Shown: one piece after another, positions 31,270-42,651 of the stretch
Layout of the letters: each line of letters opens with the position of its first letter
How positions within the stretch are numbered: the first letter of the stretch is position 1
Assembly: GCF_019175285.1 (NCBI RefSeq)
Contig: NC_056527.1
Span: 110,742,389 to 110,806,388, forward strand
Length of the DNA: 64,000 nt
Direction: 5' to 3'
DNA from: Sceloporus undulatus
Taxonomy: Eukaryota; Chordata; Lepidosauria; Squamata; Phrynosomatidae
Position numbers and translations under genes: made by a program
The notes under the pieces: generated by a model
What the model was told of the DNA's origin: nothing
Seen by the model: the letters and a program-made list of their open reading frames with translations, nothing else
Database searches by the model: none

Positions 31270-34020
31270 TATACTCTATCATCTTTATATTAATTTATCT
31301 AAATATGTGTATAGCTTAACATATTCTTATCTTTGATGTACTGTATATACTTTTTCTTTAAAAAAACTTATTTCCTTTCTACTGTTCTTTCATATATTAA
31401 GCAAGCATCTGAATTTAATAATATTGTTATTATGCATATGTTAAACCAATTATCATATCACTTCGGTAGTAACTGCCCAACTTAACATCAGTTTAAAACC
31501 AGCCAAGCCAGCAATGATATTAAGAAAGACATAATTATTATAGTTTACACATTATATTCTTTCAGTTATTTTTTTCTATTAGTCTTTATTCTTATAGAAA
31601 TTCATTAGTGAGTTCCAGTCTTTGTTTCAACCTTCTTTCTATGTTCCTTTTATTAACAATGTTAGTTTGTCTAAATCTATCATTTCAATACTTTTTTGTA
31701 ACCATTCATCTTGTGTTGGTATTTCTTTTTGTTTCAGTTTTTTGTGTATGTAATTCTTGTGGCCGTGATCAAATATTAAATAATTTTTAAATGTGTTCTT
31801 TCATCTTTTTCCTTTATTATATTTAACAAAAAACTTTCTGGTTTAAATTTAATTTGAATTTGTAAATTTCATTGTATAGAATTATGTGTTATTTTCCAAT
31901 ATTTAATTGAGGTTGGGCACGTCCACCAAATATGATATAATGTTCCTTCTTGGTTCTAACATTTCCAACAATTACTGTTACTATTGTTCCCCATTTTTGC
32001 AAGTCTGTTTGGTGACAATTATTATTATTATTATTATTATTTATATAGCACTGTAGATTTGCACAGCACTGTTCATAAAAACAATAAATATGTAAGAGTA
32101 AACCTGCCTATGGTGTATAATCTAAGAAATAATTGGATAAAACATATAAAATACAGGAACTGGTTCAATAAAACAGGCAACAAAAAAAGAACATCAAATA
32201 GCAAGTGACAATTATGCAATGCCTGGGAAAGCTTCTCTGAACAGGATGGTCTTCAACTCCGTTTTGAAGCTGGTTAAAGAAGTGATGGCCCTTGCTTGCG
32301 GGGGAAGAAGGTTCCAGGCGTGAGGGGCAGCAAGTGAAAAGGGGCAAATCCAAAATGGGGCAGAGAAAATCCTGGGCTGGGACAGCAGACCTTGACTACT
32401 AGAACGGAGGGCCCGAGTGGGAAGGTGAGGAGAAAGAAGGTCTGATAAGTAAGGAGGGGCCAGTCTATGGAGGGCTTTAAATGTTGACAGCAGGAGCTTA
32501 TACTGAATGCGGATAGGGAGTGGGAACCAGTGAAGGGATGCCAGCAAAGGAGAGATATGGTCAGAGCGGTGGGTGGAAGTGATAATGCGTGCAGCTGAAT
32601 GCTGGACAGAGATTAAAGGACAGAGGTGAGAAAGAGGAAGCCGAGCCAGGAGGACATTACAGTAATCAAGTCGTGAGATCACTAGGGCATGGACCAGGAT
32701 CTTGGCAGTAGAGGCGGAGAAATATGGTCGGATTTTGGCAATATTGTACAAAAAGAATCTACAAGCCTTGGCTGTGGTCTGGATCTGAGGGATACACGAC
32801 AGAGAAGAGTCAAAGATAAAACCAAGACTGCGGGCTTGCTGGACTGGTTGAATAGAAATGTTGTCCACAGAGACAGAAAAGGAGTGTTGAAGGGTGGACT
32901 TAGGAGGAAAGACAAGAAGCTCCGTCTTGGACATGTTGAGCTTCAAACGCCGATGGCGCATCCACTGCGTGACAGCTTTGAGGCAAGACAAAATTTGCTG
33001 TTCAAGCCTTGGAGAAAGGTCAGGGGTGGAAAGATATAACTGGGTGTCATCGGCATAGAGATGGTAGGAAAAACCAAAAGAGCTAATGAGTTTACCTAAG
33101 GATAGTACCATCTGTGTAACATTTTATAATAGTTTTCTTTCAAGTCCATTGACAGTGTAAATTTTAAGTCTTGACCCCAGGCTCTTTCCCATTTTTCAAG
33201 GGGTATCGGATGACCTAAATTTCTAGACCAACTTATCATACTTTCTTTAATTGTTTCTTGTTCTAACTCTCTCTTTAAAAGTAGTTTATATAATTTAGAG
33301 ATTGTTGATTTTTCTGAATATAACAAAATCTTATCTAATTCATTTTCCTCTTTTTGAAAACCTTCTGTTTGTAAATCCGTCTTATATCTTCCCCTTAATT
33401 GTTTATATGGGAACCAATGGCAAATATAACCTTTATTTTTTTAAGTCTTCATTACTTTTTATCCTCGGTGTTTTATCTTCCCAGTTGATTAGCTCTTTAT
33501 ATGTTAGAAATTCTTTTGAATCTGTGGCCAGATTAATTTTCCAGGCTTCTTATGGTGAAATCCAAATTGGAAATTGTGTATAAAATTTGATTTTTATCCT
33601 ATTCCATATTGTTAACAGTGATCTTCGGATAATATGATTTTTGAATTCTTTATTTACCTCAATTCTCTTATACCACAAGTAGCCATACCATCCATATACT
33701 ATGTTGAAGTCTTCTAGAGTGAATGGTTTTTTTATCATCAAGTTTTATCCATGTTCTAATCCAATCTAATGTACATGCATAATAATATATTTTCAAATCC
33801 AGAGTCCGCAAACCTCCTCTTTCCTTAGAGTCTTTCATTGTTTTGGTTTTTTCTTCTGCCAGGTGATATTAGAGTAGGCCTCTCACTCTAATATCATCTT
33901 TTTTCCCCTTATCCTAAATGATTTTAAATATCTTTGTCTGATCAAGAAGCCAGTGGAGTTTCAAATGCTTACTTGATGTACTTTCTGTTTGCCAAATTTG
34001 GAATTGGTTGTACAATGAGA
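31270..34020 (-). mobile_element. L1 LINE ORF2 fragment split by an L2 insertion
   Basis: Minus-strand frames give L1 ORF2 motifs in order: KPFTLEDFNIVYGWYGYLW and IPIWISP-like text near 33550-33741; ESMISWSRNLGHPIPLEKW and [12 protein letters not shown] at 33096-33326; and, left of the L2 insertion, decayed text near 31910-31970 with YH.WW.CP spacing. L1 sequence therefore lies on both sides of 32019-33111. The copy is truncated and carries many changes; ends are approximate. A short hairpin (gatattagagt / actctaatatc) lies at about 33866-33896. Confidence 0.6.
32019..33111 (-). mobile_element. L2 LINE, 5'-truncated, young, with open RT fragment
   Basis: 299 codons are open on the minus strand, with the reverse-transcriptase active-site box [10 protein letters not shown] near the N-terminus, then [40 protein letters not shown] and the end [12 protein letters not shown] 3' UTR and an (att)n tail follow at 32019-32043. 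It is truncated just upstream of the YADD box. The sequence is very close to the copy at 47849-49128, pointing to recent L2 activity. It sits inside an L1. Confidence 0.85.
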
Positions 34021-34021
34021 A

Positions 34022-34023
<2 letters not shown>

Positions 34024-34070
<47 letters not shown>
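34024..34070. repeat. (AAT)n microsatellite
   Basis: About 15 AAT units at the right border of the L1 fragment. Confidence 0.9.
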
Positions 34071-34071
<1 letters not shown>

Positions 34072-34221
34072 CTTTGGTGTAATAGTGGGGAAGGTGTCAT
34101 AAAAGTTAAAGGAGGCTTGTTGGAATCAATTTGGGGAAAGACAGGTGAGGCTGAACTGCGACTGCTAAAATGGGCGAGTTGGATACAATTATTAACCCAG
34201 GAATTTGGAGAAGAAGATTCA

Positions 34222-34519
34222 GGGGCTTGACAGACCTCACAAAGAGGTGGCCTGCAGCCACCCTTTTTAACACAGGATCAATGCCGCGGCAACTACATGC
34301 CATGGCCCTTTTTTGTACCGTGGAAAAGGCACCGTAGCTGCTGGCACCATGGCTTTGCAGTGCTCTTTTGGCGCTGCATAATCTGGACATAGCACGAGAG
34401 GAGCACCGTGACACCACCCACCATGTGGTGCAGCACATGCTGTCACAACAGCATGGGGATGGAGTCAGTGCTCCCACTCCGCCCGCATGCGCGCCTTTGA
34501 TGCCAGTTTATACAGCCCC
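34222..34519. mobile_element. Harbinger-type MITE
   Basis: Starts ggggcttgacagacctcaca and ends gtttatacagcccc, followed by TTA. Body GC-rich, related to 1884-2192. The left flank reads TCA, so the 3-bp duplication is imperfect. Confidence 0.5.
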
Positions 34520-34933
34520 TTACTCTCTTATTACAAATTTACAAGATCCTGGAAATTCTCAGTGGTTACACTTACTGGATAAATAGAATGAAAGCTATAG
34601 GAAACTCATTTCTGGGGCAAAATAGCAAGTGTGCTGTTTGGGGATTTTTGTTTGTTCACTTGAGAAAAGGAGGGAAAAGTCACACTATATTTAAGTCTGA
34701 AATGAACATTATTTTATTTCCACCCACCTAATTTCTTGTACATGCTCCCAGTGTTGAAATGCATACTACAGTGGAAAGTAATATTACAGAAAGTAGTTAT
34801 TTGGTGAAAAGAGAACTCTAGAAATCTCCTCCACAAAGACCCTCTTTTTTCATGAGCCCTTCAGGTCACTCTTTCAGAGGTTCATCAGTAACCAAAACCA
34901 AAAGGCAAGTCCGATGCTTAAAGAGAGAAAATA

Positions 34934-34939
34934 TTTATT
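34934..34939 (-). terminator. Conserved poly(A) signal, unit A
   Basis: AATAAA on the minus strand inside gttcaataaatattttctct, also present in unit B at 45286-45291 as gttcaataaatgtttctctc. Conservation between paralogs supports use as the 3' end of an RNase-like transcript, originally that of the relic at 35600-35925. Confidence 0.45.
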
Positions 34940-35489
34940 GAACTCAGAAGTCACTTTAAACTGAACATAGAAGAACACCACCACCTCATGCACAAAATCA
35001 AAGTTAAGGAAAGACTATTCAAATCAAAGGACATTATTTTTTGTGGGGAGGGAATGACAGAGATTCTGTTTTCTTGATTCAAATTCAAAGTCTACGCTGA
35101 CAGTAACAATCATTTTCCTATGTCCTGTGAGCTCTTGCGCTTGGTGATGTTCATGTTTCATTATTATTCTTGCCCCCTTTCAAAATCGGCGGGCAGAACG
35201 TGGTTGGGGGACAGTTTGTAGTTTCACGGTGGCAAAGGTGGCTTTTTCCTGTGCAATAACACTCTTTCAAACCCGTTCCCAGCTCATGCCCGGATCAGGC
35301 AAAAATTGATGTGCGATAATCTCCATAGAATTACATGCATGCCTGTTCAAGCCTTTCTCTGTATTTTAGACTCTCATCTGCACAGTAATGTATTTAATGC
35401 TGCTCAAAAACAAACAAGCCCTCCAAAAACATCAGTTTTCAAACACAGTATATGAAAAGGGAGAGCTACTGACCAGAAACTGTCAGACA

Positions 35490-35600
35490 GCTCTGATGCC
35501 ATCACAAACTGCAAATCCCAGGATTCCATAGCATTGAACCATGGCCATTAAGGTCGTGTCAAACTGCATTATTTCTACAGTGCAGTTTAGATCTAAAAAT
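35490..35600. mobile_element. Half of a palindromic MITE
   Basis: Only the right half of the ctgcagaaataatccag family remains: cccaggattccatagcattg, then tcaaactgcattatttctac and agtgcag. Confidence 0.5.
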
Positions 35601-35925
35601 GTAATAAAAGACCTTAATCCATTTTGCCGTGGCAATTTCTTTACCTGAAGTCCTGGAAGTTCCAACCTGACAGTACACAGTAATGTCTTTAATGCTACTG
35701 AAACCAACCAGCCAGCCAACCAACAAAAACACCACCAATTTTTGAACAACAACAACAACATAAAAATGGATGAAAGGGGGGGAGGTACTTTGCCATTGCC
35801 CAGAAACTGGTTGCCCAGAAGAGGTTCGGCAGATGGTTTTCAGCTCAGAGTCTGAAGCATGTAAATAAATGTTTGCACATGAGTAAAGGCCCAAGGCAGC
35901 CCCAGTGAAAGGGTACCTTGAAATT
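35600..35925 (-). pseudogene. RNase A-like pseudogene, unit A
   Basis: The minus strand reads NIYLHASDSELKTICR, then GQPVSGQWQSTSPP, and further on IKDITVYCQVG. These match the neighbouring gene's NIFIHASDSDLKAIC, GLQVSGQMASKVP and RKISVYCRNG. Text like the leader (GLPWAFT) sits just upstream, so the piece between signal peptide and about residue 42 is deleted. A GTT-rich expansion (about 35749-35760) and hydrophobic filler interrupt the C-terminal half. It was a tandem neighbour of the gene at 36136-36543 and is now broken. Confidence 0.7.
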
Positions 35926-36135
35926 TCATGCTTCTTTTATCCAAAGAATCCTGCAGCCAATGAAGAACAAAATGCAATTTGGAAAGACAGAGGGTTAAAA
36001 ATGATCTTTCATTTGTGGTTACACCATTATAAAATCATGTAAAATTCCAGATTACTTAGGCACAATGTCTATATTTTTTATTATAATCCTAGGAGATGGA
36101 GGCATTGATCCATTTAACTGCAGCCACTTATTTAC

Positions 36136-36543
36136 TTAAGGGTTAACAATTCTGAATTCAATTGGGACTCCATTCCTACAGTATACAGATATTTTACGAT
36201 TTGCACTAAAACCATAAAATTCGTTGTTAAGTTCATAACAATAAGTGTATGAAAAGGGAACTTTGCTTGCCATTTGACCAGAAACCTGCAGCCCATAGAT
36301 TGTTTTACAGATGGCTTTAAGGTCAGAATCTGAGGCATGTATGAAAATATTGCCATGTTTGTAACTTAAATGTCTATGATACATAATATTTCTGCAGTAG
36401 CTATCATCATTTGGAGCTGGAGTCTTTGGGAAGTCTACACTCTCATGTTTGAAGGCTTGAAAAGACTGGACTGCCACATTCTCCACTGCCATCCAGGCAA
36501 AGGCCCAAAGCAGCCACATCTGAAGGAGTGTTTTTGTAGCCAT
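36136..36543 (-). CDS. RNase A-like secreted protein without active site, unit A
   Basis: 135-residue protein. The leader MATKTLLQMWLLWAFAWMAV ends near VAVQ; the mature chain starts about SFQAFKHES. Family landmarks are VDFPKT, YCRNIM, NIFIHAS, AICKT and VYCRNG. His12 is Ser (AFKHESVDFP), Lys41 remains (YKHGN), and His119 is Glu (VPIEFRI), so RNase catalysis is not expected. Cysteines 40 and 95, which pair in RNase A, are both gone, while 26, 58, 84 and 110 remain; the loop that held Cys95 is about six residues shorter. Net charge of the mature chain is only about +3. The start follows a conserved acceptor (gttgtttttaaag, about 36572) 28-30 bases upstream; a non-ATG extension to 36570 was rejected. 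The full-length open frame and kept leader suggest a non-enzymatic secreted role. Function unknown. Confidence 0.85.
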   Translation of the reverse strand: MATKTLLQMWLLWAFAWMAVENVAVQSFQAFKHESVDFPKTPAPNDDSYCRNIMYHRHLSYKHGNIFIHASDSDLKAICKTIYGLQVSGQMASKVPFSYTYCYELNNEFYGFSANRKISVYCRNGVPIEFRIVNP

Positions 36544-36579
36544 CCTTTGCTGTTTCCTTTGGTCTTCCACTCTTTAAAA

Positions 36580-38277
36580 ACAACAGGCAAAAGAGAACAA
36601 AAATCACAGAAGGATCAGCATTGCATTCCCATGATTAGCTCTCCTCTAGTGTTCATAGTGGGGTTGAGGTGTATGGGATGCCATTCCCTTTCTTTCCAAG
36701 TAGCCATTTTCTGGGTAACTGACTTGGGCTCAATCAACTCTTTTCTGTTTTCTTCTATCGAGTAGGATTTTTTCTTCTTCTACTATTATTATTATGTAGT
36801 CTTTCTCTTTTCTTGCACTATGCAGAATATTTCAGTTTGTGACCATTTAAAACTCCCTAACTGGGCATAGGGCGATAAAACCTGGAAATGAAGCTCTCAT
36901 AGGCGCAGCTACCAATCGCTGAACAATGTGGGGGCAAGTCATCTTTCCTAATGCAGTGCTGTGAAATCTATCATGTCTGTCCCCTTTTGGGAGGAATTCT
37001 GTGTAAAAAGAATATATTTATTAACTAATTCATCCTTCAGTGATAAACATGTATACTTGGAAAGGGCAGGTGTGAGAATCCTATACCACTCTTGTTATAT
37101 GATGGACTCTAGCTCCATCTTTAATCTTGGGAAATAGGAGGTGAAATCTAGCAAGATCTAGGGGACCACAGGTTGCCCATCAACTGTAGTTGAAGCTAAG
37201 AACCATTTAAGAGAATAGGATGTATAACAAAATAAATATCTATAAAAGTACTCTGACACCATATTTTTCTGCAGACAGTTAAACGGGGGGGGGGGGGGGG
37301 GATATCAGGATTCCAAAACAAAGAGAATATTTGTTGTAGTGTGTCTTGTTTTGTTTGTCAAGAGTCTTTTGGTTGAAAGGGCTGGAAACTATGATCTTAG
37401 TTCACACTTTTGTAAGCAAGCCAGTGGCTTTTGTGGTAAAGAGGATTTCTGCACAGGGCCAAGAGAAAGCATGGGAAGCAAAATTAATCCTATTTCATAT
37501 AGTGCATTACCTGGAGCTTTCCACATTTCTGTTAGCATAGCTGCCTAGAATATAGCCCATATCATGCCCTTTCTTATTCCCAGATTGGGTATTGGAAATG
37601 CCTTTACATCTGACCACAGTGAGACCTTCTCTTACCTGGTGCAATAGGCACTTGAAGCTTAGATCCAAAGATCTCTCTATAACTGCCTCTCTACACATAA
37701 AAATGAGATTTACCTGTGATATTGAAAGGCTAGTTTCACAGTGTGTTATCTTATGCAAAATTATCCAAAGATAAAATAACAAGTAGCAAAATCTCCCAGG
37801 AAGGTATGGAAACCAAGCAGATTCAGCAGAGTAACTTGAGGTCTGACTTGCTAAACATAGTGGGTTCTCCAAAATAGCCATCTCCTACTGGTCCACCGGA
37901 AAAGGACAAAAGTTCCACTGTCATAAAGAGGAATTTATAAATGTAATGACATTTCCTTTGGGAGTCTTTCATCAGTAAGGGCAGAAAACTAATGTCTCTA
38001 CTTCAGGTTTCCAATGCTCTTGCTATCTGCATGGCCCCATGAATTCCTACAGAATGAGAACAGGCGTCCTCCTTCTAAAATAGGAGTGAGTGGCTTTAGA
38101 CATCCATCTCCTACATCTAGTTCTTCTATTAATATATCCCAATGGGAAGGGATTCTGAGGCCTCCAAAAACAGTGCACCCCAGAGCACCTCTTGCATGCA
38201 AGTGTGCATCATGAAATAGTCATTATATAAAAATAGAGAATAATAATATATCTTACATAGAGCAGAAAGTTTCCAAC
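36580..38277 (-). other. Proposed intron of the unit-A RNase-like gene
   Basis: No exon or transposon end was recognised except a G-run at 37287-37303. Parts near 38010-38230 align with 51560-51760 in unit B (tacagaatgagaacaggcgt, aggcctccaaaaacagtgca), so this intron is shared ancestral sequence. Confidence 0.5.
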
Positions 38278-38398
38278 CTGAGCCCAAAGAAACCTTTGTC
38301 TTCGTGGATGAGGTACAGATTTGTCACTCAGTGAACCCAGATGTACTTCTCTGGTGCGTTGCTCACTGAGACTCCTGAAATCACCAGTGCCTTATATA
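38278..38398 (-). promoter_or_regulatory. TATA promoter and non-coding exon 1, unit A
   Basis: On the minus strand TATATAAG (plus-strand 38391-38398) is followed by ggcactggtgatttcaggag and, about 115 bases on, by ctttgggctcag|gttggaaac, a donor at 38277/38278. Transcription from about 38363 would give an exon of about 85 bases and a 1.7-kb intron to the coding exon at 36543. The same order and spacing, with a better donor (CAG|GTAGGA), occur at 51831-51937. Conservation of TATA box and donor between paralogs is the main support. Confidence 0.6.
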
Positions 38399-38718
38399 CA
38401 AAGCAAAGGGGAATCTTCTGTACTGTTGATGTAGCACTTGTACAGGAAAATCTAGGAGAAATGCCAGGCAATATTTCCTGGTAGAAGGTGGAACTTCTAC
38501 CTGAAATTTTGTTTTTCTGACGTGACTGGCTGTTCTTCCCAGAAGTCTAGGGCTTCTTACCAGAAGGTCCATGATGTAGGCGAGATATTCAAATTGAATG
38601 AAGGTACTCTTTGTATATCTCAGAAATCTCCATCTTGCTTTTTTTATATGAATATTCCTTACACTGTATTCCTTCCTACTCCCTTATGAATTATCTCTTT
38701 CCTTAGCTTCTGACACTT

Positions 38719-38985
38719 TGAATCATAGAATCATCAAGTTGGAAGAGACCACAAGGGACCCCCCCCCTTGCCATGGCCATCCCCTTGCCATGCAGGAATC
38801 AAAGCACCCTGAACAGATGGCCATCCAATTTCTGTTGAAAGACCCCCAATGAAGGAGACTCCACCACCCTCCAAGGGAGTGTGTTCCATGTCGAACAGTT
38901 CTTACTGTCAGGAAGTTCCTCCTAATGTTGAGCTGGAATCTCTTTTCCTGTAACTTGCATCCTTCCAGTTTCAGATACATGGGGC
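38719..38985 (-). mobile_element. CR1 LINE 3' end, reverse orientation
   Basis: Plus strand: gaatcatagaatcatcaagt, tggccatccaatttctgttg, ccaccctccaagggagtgtg, ttctgtcaggaagttcctc-like text. This is the reverse complement of the 3' end of the CR1 at 40150-42358. Contains a C-run near 38761. Confidence 0.7.
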
Positions 38986-39112
38986 AGGTCAAAGAAAAGA
39001 TTAAAAAATAATAAGTAACTCTTAGTAATGTGTTGCAAAAATGCCAAAAAATGCCCCAGTTAACATGGACCAGTATAAACTTTGTGAAGACAGAGTCTAA
39101 GGAGCTTATCGC

Positions 39113-39442
39113 TTGGGCAAATAAGCCGGCTTACCTCTTCCGGCTTCAATTCTGGATCCAGGATGCCCTCGGGTATTATCATAGCTAAATCGCCACTGAT
39201 CTAAGCAGGATGATGCGGCCACCTGGATGCATCCCAGGTTGAAGCCTTCCTCAGCCAGCACTTTTTTGAAGTCGGGAACGTCCGACTTAAAAAATTGGCC
39301 GGCTGAGCAAGGCTTCAACTCAGGATGCATCCGGGCAGCAGCATCCCACCTAAACCAGTGGCGGTTTAGCTAAGACAACACCCAAGGGCATCCTGGATCC
39401 CGAATTGAAGCTGGAAGAGGTAAACTGGCTTACTTGCCCAAG
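39113..39442. mobile_element. Palindromic MITE with long arms
   Basis: The left arm cttgggcaaataagccggct and aattctggatccaggatgcc is mirrored by ggcatcctggatcccgaatt and aactggcttacttgcccaag. The inner part carries further inverted pairs (ggatgcatcccaggttgaag with cttcaactcaggatgcatcc). Target duplication not resolved. Confidence 0.55.
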
Positions 39443-39599
39443 TCCCTAGAAAAATTTATATTTCATATGACATTATGCTACTATAGAATGGAGCAAAATT
39501 CCATATTATGTTGAGTCTATGTCTATTTGTTTTATTAAAAACCTACGAAATGAAGGCATTCCTCCATTTAGCTGCAGATTCTTTTTATGCAATATTCAA

Positions 39600-39895
39600 T
39601 AAATTCAATTTGGAATCAATCCTCACAGAAAACAATGGTTTTATCCTTGTCACTGTGGCCAGAAAAATTATGTTCAACTCCCAAACACTGAGTATATGAT
39701 AAGAACCAGTTGCTTCAAATGAACCATCTTCTAGCCCCCCATCTGGTCTGTAGAAGGCTATAAGGTCATTTCCTGGGGTTGGTATGTAAATATTGATGTG
39801 TAAGTAGATGTCATGCATACACTTCATAATATTTCTACAGTAGATAGTACTAGTTGCAGCTGTAGTCTTTGGGTAAACTACTATATACAGAATAA
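39600..39895 (-). pseudogene. RNase A-like pseudogene lacking its 5' part
   Basis: The minus strand reads VVYPKTTAATSTIYCRNIM, then INIYIPTPGNDLIAFYRPDGG and LNIIFLATVTR, matching VDYPKT, YCRNIM, NIYIHASDTELEDICRPSG and LNIILYCKDG of the gene at 46275-46685. Cysteines 58, 84 and 110 are lost, and the leader and first helix are absent. The 5' break falls beside tatataca, which aligns with the TATA box of the unit-A promoter, so a deletion appears to have removed exon 1, the intron and the start of exon 2 in one step. The remaining frame has no real start codon context. Confidence 0.7.
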
Positions 39896-40135
39896 TGGAA
39901 TCTTCTGTACCATGCACTCAACACTTGTACTGGAAATCCTGGGAGAGATGCCAGGCAGTATTCTGAGAAGAAGGTGGAAATGAGGCAGAAATAGGAGGAC
40001 GACCTGAAATTCTGGTTGTGAAATAGATGAATTCTCTGAAGTGACTACCTAGGGCTGTTGTATCCAGAAGTCAAGGGCTATTTTCCAGAAGATCCATGAT
40101 GTGGGTGATGTATCATGGGTTGCAAGTGGTGGGAT
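39896..40135 (-). promoter_or_regulatory. Relic promoter-upstream region
   Basis: acttgtactggaaatcctgg, cgacctgaaattctggttgt, attctctgaagtgacta and atccatgatgtgggtgatgt follow the order seen upstream of the TATA boxes at 38400-38590 and 51940-52130. This is a third copy of the RNase-like promoter region, now attached to a pseudogene. Confidence 0.6.
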
Positions 40136-40149
40136 CATTAGGTGGAAAT

Positions 40150-42358
40150 GACCATGTTCTCCCAGAGATTATTATACAGTGGAAAGGAGAAGCCAAGCAT
40201 AGTCAGACTTTCTAGACTTTAGGAGAACTGATTTCAGTAAAATTAGAGAAGTATTGGGGGTGATCCCATGGTCAGGAATACTAAAAGAGAATGGAGTTGA
40301 AGACGGATGGGAGTTTCTTAAAAGGGAGATACTGAAGACACAATTTCAAACTATTCAATGAGGAAGAAAAATGGGAGGTGTCTCAAGAAACCAGGATGGA
40401 TGACTAAGGAACTTTCAACTGAGCTAAGTTTTAAATGGGACATGTAGAAGAAATGGGAAAAGGGGGAAATCACCAAAAAGGAATTCAATCAAATAGCGAG
40501 CACATGTAGAAAAGGTAAAGCACAGAATGAACTCTGGATTGCTAGATTTTAAGAACAATAAAAAGGCCTTTTTTGGATACGTCTGAAGCAAAAGGAAAAA
40601 GAAGGAAACGGTAGGGCTACTGCGTGGAGAAGATGGAAAATGCTAACAGAGGACAGAGAAAAGGCAGAATTACTCAACGCCTTCTTTGCTTCAGTCTTCT
40701 CAGAAAAGGCAAAGGGTGCTCAACCTGAGGAAAATGGAACAGAGGACAGAATAGGGGAAATTCAGCACAGAATAAGCAAAGAGATAGTACAGGAATACCT
40801 GGTTAATCTAAATGAATTTATGTCTTCAGGACCTGAGGAACTACATCCAAGAATATTAAAAGAACTGGCTCATGTAATATCGGAGCCATTGGCAATAATC
40901 TTTGAGAACTCCTGGAGAACAGGAGAAGTCCCAGCAGACTGGAGGAGGGCAAACGTTGTTTCCATCTTCAAAAAGGGGGAAAAAGAGGATCCCAACAATT
41001 ATCATCCAGTTAGTCTGACATCAATACCAGGAAAGATTCTGGAGCAGATCATTAAACAGAGAGTCTGTGAACATCTAGAAAGCAATGCCATAATCACAAA
41101 AAGTCAACATGGGTTTCAGAGAAAGAAGTCATGCCAATCAAACCTGATCTCTTTCTTTGATAAAATTGCCAGCTTGGTAGATGAAGGGAATGCTGTGGAT
41201 ATCGTATATCTTGATTTCAGTAAGGTCTTTGATAAGGTTCCCCATGACATTCTTGCAAACAAACTTGTAACATGTGGACTAGACTAGGTAACTGTTACAT
41301 GGATTTGTAACTGGTTGACCGGCCGAAGCCAAAGGGTGCTCAACAATGGCACCTTTTCATCCTGGAGAGAAGTGACCAGTGGGGTCCCACAGGGCTCTGT
41401 CCTGGGCCCAGTGATATTCAACATCTTTATCAATGACCTGGATGACAGAATTGGGAACATACTTATCAAATTTGCAGATGACACCAAATTAGGGGGAGTA
41501 GCTAATACTCCAGAGGACAGGACCAAAATTCAAAATGACCTGAATAGACTAGAAAGCTGGGCCAAAGCTAGCAAAATGAATTTCAACACAAAGAAATGTA
41601 AGATACTGCACTTAGGGCAGAAAAATCAAATGTACAGATATAGGATGGGGGACACCTGGATGAATGAAATTATGTGTGAAAGAGATCTAGGAGTCCAAGT
41701 AGACCACAAGTTGAACATGAGTCAACAGAGTGATGTGGCAGCTAAAAAGGCCAATGCAATTTTAGGCTGCATCAATTAAAGTATAGTGTCTAGATCAAGA
41801 AACGTAATAGTGCCACTATACTCTGCTTTGGTCAGGCCCCACCTGGAATATTGTGTCCAATTCAGGGCACCACAATTTAAAAAGGACATTGAGAAACTGG
41901 AGCATGTCCAAAGGAGGGTGACTAAAATGGTGAAGCATCTGGAATCCATGAACTATGAGGAACGACTTAGGGAGCTGGGGATGTTCAGCCTGGAGAAGAG
42001 AATGTTGAGGTGATATGATAACACTGTTTAAATATTTGAAGGGATGTCATATTGAGGAGGGAGCAAGCTTGTTTTCTGCTGCTCCAGAGAACAGGACCCG
42101 GAACAATGGATGCAAACTACAGGAAAAGAGATTCCACCTCAACATTAGGAGGAACTTCCTGACAGTAAGGGCTGTTCGACAGTGGAATGCACTCCCTCGG
42201 AGGGTGATAGAGTCTCCTTCCTTGGAGGTCTTTAAACAGAGGCTGGATGGCCATCTGTCAGGGATGGTTTGATTGAGATTTCCTACATGGCAGGGGGTTG
42301 GACTGGATGGCCCTTGCGGTCTCTTCCAACTCTACGATTCTATGATTCTATGGTTCTA
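40150..42358 (+). mobile_element. CR1 LINE, 5'-truncated, with reverse transcriptase region
   Basis: From 40640 the frame reads [91 protein letters not shown] and the active-site box FADDTKLGG, then [35 protein letters not shown] and [16 protein letters not shown]. This is the CR1 order. The main frame has in-frame stops at 41285 and 41777 and loses frame near 42010, so it is dead. The 3' end gattctatgattctatggtt is the CR1 terminal repeat type. It stands between two RNase-like relics. Confidence 0.85.
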
Positions 42359-42365
42359 AGTACAT

Positions 42366-42468
42366 GTGACCTCTATGCTGCAAAACATTTCTACAGTAAG
42401 TCTTATTTTTTGAAGCTGGAATCTTTGGGTAGTCTACGTTCTGCTGTTTGAAATCTTGAAAAGACTGG
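42366..42468 (-). pseudogene. RNase A-like relic, N-terminal part only
   Basis: The minus strand reads QSFQDFKQQNVDYPKIPAS, then KNKTYCRNV, clearly homologous to QSFQYFKQQHVDYPKTPAP and YCRNIM of the gene at 46275-46685. His12 is Asn. Neither the leader nor anything past the first cysteine remains; the CR1 3' end lies 8 bases away. This is at least the fourth broken member of the block. Confidence 0.65.
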
Positions 42469-42651
42469 TCTCCATCACACAAAAGTTGCAGAAATGGCAA
42501 TGTGCTCTTCTCATCTTTGACTACTCCCTATTGACTTTTTCTCATGTCGTGACCTCCTTTGCATCATGGCAGTTGGGAAATGTTTGTCTAAAGTTCACCC
42601 ACAGATTTTTCAATCAAGAGCAGGGGTGATCCTGCCATTGGGCAAACTAAA

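Larger units (their letters stand above)
34530..38640 (-). repeat. Duplication unit A of the RNase-like block
   Basis: Colinear, by eye, with parts of 44780-52170. Shared landmarks are the 3' flank (acagtggaaagtaatattac at 34769 and 45089), the poly(A) region (34934 and 45286), an RNase relic, an open RNase-like exon, and the promoter/exon-1 module (38278 and 51831). The whole unit was copied, promoter included. Unit B has a longer intron because of later transposon insertions. Confidence 0.7.
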
